From contig CAYJKC010000062.1 in assembly GCA_964370675.1 (NCBI GenBank), forward strand, positions 1 through 8,615: a stretch of 8,615 nucleotides of DNA, written 5' to 3'. This DNA comes from CAYJAD01 sp964370675 (GTDB lineage Bacteria; Desulfobacterota; Desulfovibrionia; Desulfovibrionales; Desulfovibrionaceae). Positions 1-5,858 of this stretch are shown here, piece by piece. Both the position numbers and the translations under genes were made by a program. Under the pieces are notes generated by a model. It was given only the letters and a program-made list of their open reading frames with translations. It ran no database searches and was not told the origin of the DNA. Each line of letters starts with the position of its first letter. Positions within the stretch are counted from its first letter, which is position 1.

Positions 1-390
1 GCGGTCAACTGCAAAATCCCAATCTTTTTCTTCCCACTTATCACTGCCAGGGGCGCGATATTGCACCTTTAGCAAGCGATGCTCGTTGAGCTTAGTGGTT
101 TGTATGATGCCAGCACCCTTTGAACAAAGAGAACCTTCGTTAATGGGATGTTCTGGGTCACCTTCAATATTTATAATTGTTCCGGTCTTGGTATCTGTAC
201 TACAGATAAGCCCACAACCTACAGAACAGTAACAACAGACAGATGTACTTTGCTTTGCGGCTTTAAGCGCATCCATACGCTTCATATCCATCGCAAATGC
301 TTGTGCCTGCATAACATCCAATCCTAAACCGGACATCATAAGACCGGCGCCTAAGAAACAGGATGCTTTCAGGAAGGCACGTCTATTCAT
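1..390 (-). CDS. fdnG: Formate dehydrogenase alpha (catalytic) subunit, periplasmic, 5' part only
   Basis: Only the first 130 codons lie in the window; the gene runs off the left edge in frame. The product is the large subunit of a molybdopterin formate dehydrogenase, which oxidises formate to CO2 in the periplasm and passes electrons to a ferredoxin-like beta subunit and on to cytochromes or quinones. What is seen: a twin-arginine signal (N-R-R-A-F-L-K at residues 2-8), a hydrophobic stretch to about residue 32 and a likely cleavage site after an AQA or AFA motif. Next comes the N-terminal [4Fe-4S] motif C52-x2-C55-x3-C59 with the fourth ligand C89, followed by Lys91 of the conserved S-L-C-x-K-G. 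The doublet C-C-Y-C and the stretch EGDPEHPINEGSLC are typical of Desulfovibrio enzymes. The active-site Sec/Cys, expected near residue 190 in the family, lies outside the window. The start is fixed by an AGGAGG four bases upstream. The family call is firm; the exact paralogue symbol is less so. Confidence 0.93.
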   Translation of the reverse strand, partial: MNRRAFLKASCFLGAGLMMSGLGLDVMQAQAFAMDMKRMDALKAAKQSTSVCCYCSVGCGLICSTDTKTGTIINIEGDPEHPINEGSLCSKGAGIIQTTKLNEHRLLKVQYRAPGSDKWEEKDWDFAVDR

Positions 391-394
391 ACTA

Positions 395-400
395 CCTCCT
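395..400 (-). promoter_or_regulatory. Strong Shine-Dalgarno of the formate dehydrogenase gene
   Basis: On the minus strand AGGAGG lies four bases before the ATG and continues as AGGAGGT. It is a near-perfect anti-16S match. It directly follows the right arm of an inverted repeat, so access to it may be controlled. Confidence 0.85.
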
Positions 401-417
401 CATTGAGTAACTCAATG
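401..417 (-). promoter_or_regulatory. Perfect 7-bp inverted repeat abutting the formate dehydrogenase ribosome binding site
   Basis: CATTGAG and CTCAATG are perfectly complementary and separated by three bases. The repeat ends directly next to the Shine-Dalgarno. It could be an operator: the arms read TTGAG-N3-CTCAA, reminiscent of FNR/CRP-type half-sites but not matching TTGAT-N4-ATCAA. It could also be an mRNA hairpin that affects ribosome loading. The symmetry is seen; the function is inferred. Confidence 0.5.
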
Positions 418-670
418 TATAATTGAACGATATGTTCACCATAACCAATCATCAATTTTTATAATCGACACTTCAGTGTATCTTTCCACACATAAAATGT
501 AAAGCGTATTAAAAAAAAAATGCTAAACGACATTTTTCACATACTTATTTTTTAATTATATCAATGAAATAAAAAAATAATCCCTGAAGAAAAACATGTG
601 TAATTGTAAAATATGTAAACTAATCTTAAAAGATAGATTAATTATGAAATTTATCTAACTTTTTATGAAT

Positions 671-713
671 TAACATCTTGCATTCAGAGCATATGCAATG
701 TTAGGTATTTTTT
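671..713 (+). terminator. Hairpin followed by a T-run, terminator-like, with no gene upstream on this strand
   Basis: TAACA (671-675) and TTGCAT (678-683) pair with ATGCAA (693-698) and TGTTA (699-703). This gives an 11-bp stem with a two-base bulge (TC) and a nine-base loop. Four bases after the stem there is a run of six T (708-713). The stem is AT-rich, so strength is doubtful. No protein gene is read into it from the left on the plus strand; it would end an unannotated transcript or attenuate one. Confidence 0.35.
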
Positions 714-836
714 GCGGCATAACGAAAAGCGCTGCGTAGCAATTTTACACACAATCTTTGTGCGCATGTTTTTCCACTATGTTTGCCATTAAATTTCTAC
801 ATATCGATAAGTTAGTAATCATTGAAAAGTTTAATG

Positions 837-866
837 TTTACTTTAGTAGCTATTGGTTGATAAAAT
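837..866 (+). promoter_or_regulatory. Possible sigma-70 promoter of the SGNH gene
   Basis: TTTACT (837-842) and TAAAAT (861-866) match the -35 and -10 consensus at 4/6 and 5/6 with an 18-base spacer. The predicted leader is about 65 bases. In DNA this AT-rich such matches arise often by chance. Confidence 0.3.
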
Positions 867-939
867 ACTGCTCATGTTGAATTTATGTCATAAGAAAGTT
901 TGTTCCATATATTAAAATTTAATAGTATTTGGAGAAAGT

Positions 940-2106
940 ATGAAGAAATATGTTTTACTTTTTACTCCCTTGCTTCTTGCTGTGGCAAGTGCTTTTTTCA
1001 TGAGTGATTTTTCACTTCAATTTTGCCTTGTTATTTTCTTTTTATCATTATTTTTCATGAGCATAGCTAATGTTGCCAAGAATGCCATAATTCAATATGG
1101 CTGCATTATGTTCTTTACTATAGGAATTGTGCTGGCAGGTGCTGAAGTTTTTTACTATGTTAAGCAATCCGCACCTAATGACAAAAGAGTTCATGAGGCT
1201 AAAGAGCTTGAATATTCAGGCTCTTTACACGAAACAGGTTATTTAGTCCCGCCAATTACCAAAAAACAAGTTACGCGCAGCCTTATTCATACTGATGGAA
1301 CAAAAACCGTAGTATATGATGTTGTATATACTAGCGACTCAAACGCAAGGCGCATTACACCACAACATCCCAATGCCAAAACTGCTGTATTACTTTTAGG
1401 TTGCTCTCATACATTTGGAGAGGGAATCACCGATGAGGATGTTTTTGCTTACAAGCTTGGTCAAGCCCTTGGTGAATACTATCAAGTATTTAACTTTGGT
1501 TTTCCGGGTTATGGAACCAACCAAATTTATAATTACATGGCGGGCTATCCAAGTTTTAAAAAGTTTGACCGCATTGTAGCATATTATACAGCTTTAGATG
1601 ACCACAAAGCGCGTGCCACTGGCGTTTATGATTGGAGCATACCAGCGCCACGCTACACACTTCAAAATGGTCTACCTGTGCATGTAGGAGGATTAAACAC
1701 ACTATTTCCATATAAGTATGAGGCATTAAATAAAATACTGCAAAAAAGCTTTTATTATAGGGCCAATAGCTCAGCTGTTCATAATTTGGTTAATCCATTT
1801 GGTACCAATGAAGAAAAAAATATGCTTTTCACAATACTCACCATGGCTATTGCTGGTGAAATTGCAAATAAACATGAAAAACGAGCATTTACTGTACTTG
1901 CTTGGGGACCTGAAACCATTAAATCGTTATCGCAATTGCACAAAAGCATACCTATTATTGATGTATTAACTTGGTTTCCAGAAAATGCTACCAAGCCAGA
2001 GCTGTATACCATTAAACATGATGGGCATCCTAATGTTTTGGCTCATGCATTGATGGCAAAAGAGTTAGAAAAACTTGTTAGAAGTGATGTGGAAAAATTG
2101 AAATAA
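940..2106 (+). CDS. Membrane-anchored SGNH/GDSL hydrolase-like protein
   Basis: A 388-aa protein with two hydrophobic segments at the N-terminus (about residues 4-45, possibly two helices, and 52-73), then a soluble domain that probably faces the periplasm. The soluble part has SGNH-hydrolase features: LLLGCSHTFGEG at 151-162 with Ser156 as the likely nucleophile (block I), FGFPGYGTNQ at 186-195 with Gly192 (block II), and D361-G-H363-P at the C-terminal end (block V Asp and His). Block III normally reads GxND; the matching place appears to be A218-L-D220-D221, so the oxyanion Asn may be replaced by Asp. Cys155 stands where classical GDSL enzymes have Asp. Family members are esterases or O-acyl transferases/esterases acting on cell-wall or surface polysaccharides; the substrate here is unknown. 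GGAG lies five bases before the ATG. It stands alone, convergent with rlpA and divergent from formate dehydrogenase. Confidence 0.75.
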   Translation: MKKYVLLFTPLLLAVASAFFMSDFSLQFCLVIFFLSLFFMSIANVAKNAIIQYGCIMFFTIGIVLAGAEVFYYVKQSAPNDKRVHEAKELEYSGSLHETGYLVPPITKKQVTRSLIHTDGTKTVVYDVVYTSDSNARRITPQHPNAKTAVLLLGCSHTFGEGITDEDVFAYKLGQALGEYYQVFNFGFPGYGTNQIYNYMAGYPSFKKFDRIVAYYTALDDHKARATGVYDWSIPAPRYTLQNGLPVHVGGLNTLFPYKYEALNKILQKSFYYRANSSAVHNLVNPFGTNEEKNMLFTILTMAIAGEIANKHEKRAFTVLAWGPETIKSLSQLHKSIPIIDVLTWFPENATKPELYTIKHDGHPNVLAHALMAKELEKLVRSDVEKLK

Positions 2107-2128
2107 TAGAGTTTTTGCAGGCAGCAAA

Positions 2129-2144
2129 AGCTGTCTTTACAGCT
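2129..2144 (-). terminator. Hairpin, possible terminator of the rlpA operon
   Basis: AGCTGT and ACAGCT form a perfect 6-bp stem around a four-base loop. Read on the minus strand the right arm runs into TTTT, which suits a weak intrinsic terminator about 60 bases after the rlpA stop. On the plus strand there is no T-run. Confidence 0.4.
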
Positions 2145-2150
2145 AAATTA

Positions 2151-2166
2151 TAAACCATATGGTTTA
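2151..2166. repeat. Perfect 16-bp palindrome between convergent genes
   Basis: TAAACCAT followed directly by ATGGTTTA, without a loop. It is either part of a bidirectional termination zone or a protein-binding site. No consensus is recognised. Confidence 0.4.
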
Positions 2167-2172
2167 GCAAGT

Positions 2173-2197
2173 TAGCATCATACAAAGCTTCATGCTA
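2173..2197. repeat. Inverted repeat just downstream of the rlpA stop
   Basis: TAGCAT and ATGCTA are separated by 13 bases, starting four bases past the rlpA stop codon on the minus strand. It is the third inverted repeat in the 94-base convergent spacer and may add to transcript termination or 3'-end stability. Confidence 0.3.
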
Positions 2198-2200
2198 GGG

Positions 2201-3307
2201 CTAAAATTGTTTAGCTTTACCTACCACAACATGGGCTTCGGGATATTCTTGGCTAAATCTTGGCACAAACTCTTGAGCTTTTTCTGCATTGCTCCAAGGA
2301 CCAATGCGCACTCGCCATAAACTCTGATTGGGTTCTTTATAGGAGCGAGCAGGAAAGCCCTTATCTTTAAATGTTGCTGCCAAAAATGACGCGAACTTTT
2401 TTACTTCAAATGCGCCTAATTGAATATAGTAGACACTACCGTTATCAATTATGGGTGTAGAGCTTGAGGGTATGGGGCTTGTATAATTAGCAAGTCCAGA
2501 AACATTTGATGACGAAGTCATAGGCTCAGCATATTCTATAGGCTCAGCTTGTTCTATAGGCTCAGCATATGCTACCGGCTCAGCTTGNNNNNNNNNNNNN
2601 NNNNNNNNNNNNNNNNNNNNNNNNNNNNNNNNNNNNNNNNNNNNNNNNNNNNNNNNNNNNNNNNNNNNNNNNNNNNNNNNNNNNNNNGCACTGTCTTCTT
2701 CAAAAAGATATTTTAATTCATCTGGTATTTCACCATTTTCATCTAAAACACGCGATTTTTTTGCTTGAGCTATGGCTGTGGCACTTGAGGCAGTAGCAGC
2801 ACCAGCGCCACTAGACTTAACCGCCGTTTTACTAGCTCCTCCAGATTTAGTATTTATAGCTTCAATGCGCACATTGGCAGTGCCTTGTTCAAGCATATCA
2901 AGCCGTTCAGCTGCTCTTTTTGACACATCTATTACCCTATCATGCACAAATGGTCCACGATCATTGATACGCAAGACAAGGGATTTATTATTTTCTAAAT
3001 TAGTTACACGAACGGTAGTTCCAAGAGGAAGTAATTTATGCGCAGCAGTCATGGCATTTTGATTGTATCTTTCACCATTGGCAGTAGTTTTACCGTGAAA
3101 ACCAGGACCATACCAAGAAGCCACACCTTCTTCCACAAAGCCATGTGCTGATTGTAAAGGATAGTATTTTTGCCCACGGACTGTATAAGGCTTTGTTCCA
3201 GTGATGGTAGTTTTAGGTTTGCTGGCGCAAGATACAAGGCTTAACATAAGCCAAGCATAACAAAAAAAATAAATGAAACGGCTATACCTATTCATGCAAC
3301 GAACCAT
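2201..3307 (-). CDS. rlpA: RlpA-family septal lytic transglycosylase lipoprotein (DPBB plus SPOR), with an assembly gap inside
   Basis: RlpA cleaves peptidoglycan, preferring strands stripped of stem peptides, and acts at the division septum in the outer membrane. Seen here: a lipoprotein signal with lipobox L-V-S-C ending at Cys27 (next residue Ala, no inner-membrane Asp). The double-psi beta-barrel spans about residues 58-150, with GVASWYGPGFHGKTTANGE, AAHKLLPLGT (His90) and INDRGPF (Asp116), the positions of the catalytic pair in characterised RlpA. A Pro/Glu-rich repeat linker follows, then a C-terminal SPOR domain (about 292-364, YYIQLGAF to VVVG) for binding denuded septal glycan. The linker has period-18 repeats (AEPxxx units) and is broken by 100 N, so the true length is unknown and the frame across the gap is not proven. 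The ATG follows the upstream gene's TAA with no spacing and no Shine-Dalgarno, suggesting translational coupling; a second ATG lies four codons in. Confidence 0.93.
   Translation of the reverse strand: MVRCMNRYSRFIYFFCYAWLMLSLVSCASKPKTTITGTKPYTVRGQKYYPLQSAHGFVEEGVASWYGPGFHGKTTANGERYNQNAMTAAHKLLPLGTTVRVTNLENNKSLVLRINDRGPFVHDRVIDVSKRAAERLDMLEQGTANVRIEAINTKSGGASKTAVKSSGAGAATASSATAIAQAKKSRVLDENGEIPDELKYLFEEDSXXXXXXXXXXXXXXXXXXXXXXXXXXXXXXXXXXQAEPVAYAEPIEQAEPIEYAEPMTSSSNVSGLANYTSPIPSSSTPIIDNGSVYYIQLGAFEVKKFASFLAATFKDKGFPARSYKEPNQSLWRVRIGPWSNAEKAQEFVPRFSQEYPEAHVVVGKAKQF
2523..2587 (-). repeat. 18-bp tandem repeat in the RlpA linker, truncated by the gap
   Basis: The word GGCTCAGC recurs at 2523, 2541, 2559 and 2577, exactly every 18 bases, until the N run begins. 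It encodes hexapeptides AEPVAY, AEPIEQ, AEPIEY and AEPMTS on the minus strand. The sequence on the other side of the gap is not repetitive, so the array probably continues into the gap. Confidence 0.85.
2588..2687. other. Assembly gap of exactly 100 N inside rlpA
   Basis: The round length shows a placeholder, not a measured size. It sits at the edge of a tandem repeat, the usual cause of such a break. Both flanks read in one frame across 100 bases, but this is uninformative if the true length differs. Confidence 0.97.
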
Positions 3308-4162
3308 TTACAATGCAGTTTTTAAATCTAGTCGCTGATTTAATTCATCAATAACAGCAGCAGGCGCATTATATTGTATTGCTTTAGCAATGATTGCTTT
3401 AGCTTGATTTTCTCGTCCATGCTCAAGAGCAAGCTCCAAGGCCAAAATATAATGCTTGGCTGGAGCATTACCATATAAAGCACCAAATAGATCCTCTAAG
3501 CAATACTCAAAACTATCTTGTACCAAATCGCGATCTTCCACTAAAAATCTTGCTACATGTTTATTTTCTTTATGGTTTTCTAAAAACAATATTAAAAGCC
3601 TGCCAGTGTGAACAAGCACACCCATAATACGCTCAATTTCACGTGCCATACTCTCATGGGTTTGTTGGGTAAAGGGTAACAGTCCATCAAGAGTTTTTTG
3701 ATATTGTTCATTATTGGTGCGCAGTTGTAATAATCTATTAGCATAGTGTTGGCGTTGAAAGGCATCCTCTTTAAGTTTAACACATTCATGAAAAGCATAA
3801 CCAACACACCAGTCTATCATATTAGAAATAATATCATCTTGCTTAAGAGACTCACCTTCTAACACTTCTTTTGTTATATTATGCGGTTTTTGAGGTTTTG
3901 CACCACAAATATGTTTACTAGATGATATATCTTGCACTGATAATGGCGTACGAAATAAATGATGTGCCGAATCTTTTAAGCTCCAAAAAACGCCGCGATG
4001 CATATTATCACCAATAAGCTCAGTTAAGACAGCATAGGATATAGTCCCAGAATGCTCAAAACGCTTAGATTGCTCACGTAAAATGGTTCGTACTCTACAG
4101 TAATCACGCAAAAGATCGCGAATAAAAATATCCCTATTTTGAATACGCCAATGCTTACTCAC
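3308..4162 (-). CDS. Unknown 284-aa helical protein in the rlpA operon
   Basis: I do not recognise this family. The protein is soluble, without signal peptide or membrane helices, and reads as largely alpha-helical. Landmarks: a basic N-terminal helix (residues 1-35), the stretch GVFWSLKDSAHHLFR (57-71), a Cys/His-containing middle (84-137) and a C-terminal section (about 235-275) with paired helices resembling a TPR-like hairpin (HYILALELALEHGRENQAKAIIAKAIQYNAP split over two turns). It starts with GTG, whose G overlaps the last base of the preceding gene's TAG (TAGTG), with AGGAAG about seven bases upstream. Its TAA is followed directly by the rlpA ATG. This tight packing implies one transcript with the 88-aa gene and rlpA. 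A function in envelope or division can only be guessed from position. Confidence 0.8.
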   Translation of the reverse strand: MSKHWRIQNRDIFIRDLLRDYCRVRTILREQSKRFEHSGTISYAVLTELIGDNMHRGVFWSLKDSAHHLFRTPLSVQDISSSKHICGAKPQKPHNITKEVLEGESLKQDDIISNMIDWCVGYAFHECVKLKEDAFQRQHYANRLLQLRTNNEQYQKTLDGLLPFTQQTHESMAREIERIMGVLVHTGRLLILFLENHKENKHVARFLVEDRDLVQDSFEYCLEDLFGALYGNAPAKHYILALELALEHGRENQAKAIIAKAIQYNAPAAVIDELNQRLDLKTAL

Positions 4163-4428
4163 TATTCTTCTTCCTTTAGTAGTGCACCAGCAACCACATG
4201 ATCATAAAGAGCCATGGGGTCAGATTGACCTCTCCCAAGGTTTTTATACATTGCTGCTGCTTCACGAATAACAGATGTAGGTAGCCATTCATGCTTTTCC
4301 CACACATGTTCATGCTCTTTTTGCCAAAGCCTAAACTCTATTTCTTCACCTTCTCCACGTCGCACATAAACACGCACCTTAGTATTGCTAGGATCTGGAT
4401 AATAATAAATACCGCGCTCGTCTTTCAT
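4162..4428 (-). CDS. Unknown 88-aa protein, first gene of the rlpA operon
   Basis: A small, charged, cytoplasmic-looking protein. Seen: an N-terminal beta-like segment with GIYYYPDPSNTKVRVYVR (residues 6-23), then EIEFRLWQKEHEHVWEKHEWLP (split around 29-50, rich in Trp, His and Glu), a helix with IREAAAMYK, and an acidic end. No signal peptide, Cys pairs or nucleotide-binding motif. GAGGA lies about five bases before the ATG. The last base of its stop codon is shared with the GTG of the next gene, a typical coupled junction. The even composition and well-formed ribosome binding site support a real gene; I cannot name the family. Confidence 0.75.
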   Translation of the reverse strand: MKDERGIYYYPDPSNTKVRVYVRRGEGEEIEFRLWQKEHEHVWEKHEWLPTSVIREAAAMYKNLGRGQSDPMALYDHVVAGALLKEEE

Positions 4429-4726
4429 ATATTCCTCATTTGCTTACTCTTGACTACAATGTCTAAAATTTACAAAACATCTTAATCGACACCTTACTAA
4501 AAAACAAGGGAAAGCTTAAAGCCCATAAGCATCTTACTCCATGGTGCTTATATGAGTTAATTTTATAATAATTTTTCAAATAAAAACTGAATTTTTAACA
4601 AACAAAATTAAGCTAGGCAATCTACAAAGCACTTGTCAATGTTCAGCAGCTAACAATATGCACCAAGCATGATATTTTTTAACATTATAATCACATGAAA
4701 GTGTACAGTAAAAAGCATAAATGAAA

Positions 4727-4755
4727 TTGACTTTTATTCTCAAATACATTAAAAG
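4727..4755 (+). promoter_or_regulatory. Candidate sigma-70 promoter of the moxR operon
   Basis: TTGACT (4727-4732, 5/6) and TAAAAG (4750-4755, 4/6) with a 17-base spacer. Transcription would start near 4762 and give a leader of about 60 bases. The spacing and -35 are good; the -10 is moderate. Confidence 0.4.
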
Positions 4756-4809
4756 CCACATTTAGATTATTAAAAACTACTATCACAAGCCACATGAAAA
4801 ACACTACAA

Positions 4810-4815
4810 AAGGAG
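4810..4815 (+). promoter_or_regulatory. Shine-Dalgarno that fixes a TTG start for the MoxR gene
   Basis: AAGGAG lies six bases before TTG at 4822. No ATG in this frame is nearby, and the AAA+ domain needs the N-terminal residues, so TTG is the likely start. Confidence 0.75.
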
Positions 4816-4821
4816 TGTAAA

Positions 4822-5814
4822 TTGAACCCATTACAAGTTATATCATCCCTACATTCATTAATAAAAATTAAACAGCCTGTGTTTTTATGGGGCGCTCCTG
4901 GCATTGGTAAGAGCCAAATTGTGGCACAAATTGCGAAAGAAAAAAATTGTAAACTCATTGATATTCGAGCTGTACTACTTGACCCTGTTGACATTCGCGG
5001 TCTTCCAAAAATTAGTCCTGATGGTCAAACATCTTGGTGTCCACCATCTTTTTTGCCAAAGGAAAACTCTACAGACCAAGGTATTGTTTTTTTAGACGAG
5101 CTAAACGCAGCACCTCCACTTGTGCAAGCAGCTTGTTATCAATTAGTGCTTGATAGACGAGTTGGAGAATATATTTTGCCTGACGGTTGGACCATTATTG
5201 CAGCTGGCAATGGAGAAAGAGATCGCTCCGTTACACACAGGATGCCCACAGCTCTTGCCAATAGAATGGTTCACATTAACATGCAAACATCTGTTGAAGA
5301 TTGGCTAATCTGGGCAGAAAAAACAAATATCAGACCAGAAGTTATTGCATTTTTAAGATTTAGACCAAAGCTCATTCATGATTTTGATCCTCAACACTCT
5401 GATAAAGCCTTTGCATCCCCACGTTCTTGGGAATTTTTATCTCGCATTTTAGATACCAACGTTCATGAATCTGTTGAATTTGAATTATTTCAAGGAACTG
5501 TTGGTATGAGCGCAGCCACTGAGTTTATGGGGTTTTTAAGAGTTTGGCGTGATTTACCCACAGTGGAGCATATTCTTGCGGATCCATCCAGTATTGAAGT
5601 ACCAACAGAACCTGCAACATTATATGCTTTATGTGAGGCCTTAGGGGCTAAAACCACAACGCAAAATATTGATAGTGTGATTGAATATGCCCACAGAATG
5701 CCTGTGGAATTTTCTGTATTACTTTTACGCACAGCTGTATATAAGGATGAAAGTCTTGTACATACCGGTGCATTTACAGATTGGGCAAAGAAAAATGCCC
5801 ATGTGCTTATGTAA
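4822..5814 (+). CDS. MoxR-family AAA+ ATPase
   Basis: A 330-aa AAA+ ATPase of the MoxR type (AAA_5-like), a family that uses ATP to remodel or mature partner proteins together with VWA-domain proteins. All key motifs are present: Walker A G24-A-P-G-I-G-K30-S31, Walker B I-V-F-L-D92-E93, sensor 1 Asn130 in IIAAGN, the arginine-finger region ALANRMVHI with Arg148, and a sensor-2-like SPRSWE at about 199-204. Length fits the family. The start is TTG, supported by AAGGAG six bases upstream. The next gene begins 44 bases downstream and encodes the expected VWA partner, so the two very likely act as a pair. ATPase activity is well supported by motifs; the client protein is unknown. Related pairs include RavA/ViaA, CbbQ/CbbO and NorQ/NorD, but this version has the DUF2201-type partner. 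Confidence 0.92.
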   Translation: MNPLQVISSLHSLIKIKQPVFLWGAPGIGKSQIVAQIAKEKNCKLIDIRAVLLDPVDIRGLPKISPDGQTSWCPPSFLPKENSTDQGIVFLDELNAAPPLVQAACYQLVLDRRVGEYILPDGWTIIAAGNGERDRSVTHRMPTALANRMVHINMQTSVEDWLIWAEKTNIRPEVIAFLRFRPKLIHDFDPQHSDKAFASPRSWEFLSRILDTNVHESVEFELFQGTVGMSAATEFMGFLRVWRDLPTVEHILADPSSIEVPTEPATLYALCEALGAKTTTQNIDSVIEYAHRMPVEFSVLLLRTAVYKDESLVHTGAFTDWAKKNAHVLM

Positions 5815-5858
5815 GGTAAAAAATTCATCAATCAACATTACTTCATAAAGAAATAAGT

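Larger units (their letters stand above)
391..939. other. Divergent intergenic region between formate dehydrogenase and the SGNH protein
   Basis: About 550 bases, very AT-rich, with no convincing open reading frame on either strand. It holds the formate dehydrogenase leader (391 to about 500), an ACACT-TC-AGTGT inverted repeat at 468-479, a promoter-like element at 536-564, a nested inverted repeat at 621-640, a longer hairpin with a T-run at 671-713, and a promoter-like element for the SGNH gene at 837-866. I could not identify a good -35/-10 pair for formate dehydrogenase. Confidence 0.6.
4429..4821. other. Divergent promoter region between the rlpA operon and the moxR operon
   Basis: About 390 AT-rich bases without a credible gene. 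It holds a candidate promoter for the moxR operon (4727-4755), an imperfect hairpin at 4525-4551 (ATAAGCATC with GGTGCTTAT, one G-T pair), an isolated TATAAT at 4686-4691 with no matching -35, and a perfect TTGACA on the minus strand (4639-4634) whose best -10 is poor. The minus-strand promoter of the rlpA operon could not be fixed. Confidence 0.55.

Noticed and set aside
2588..2687. Frameshift or pseudogene reading of rlpA because of the gap
   Set aside because: Both halves are intact RlpA domains and the N run is a placeholder, so there is no evidence of a true break in the gene.
2772..3062. 96-codon plus-strand frame inside rlpA
   Set aside because: Antisense to the conserved DPBB domain, with no other support.
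4634..4639. Perfect TTGACA on the minus strand as promoter of the rlpA operon
   Set aside because: The best -10 at a valid distance matches only 3/6, and the leader would exceed 180 bases; not listed as a promoter.
4686..4691. Perfect TATAAT before the moxR operon
   Set aside because: No -35-like hexamer at 16-18 bases upstream; the pair at 4727-4755 is better placed.
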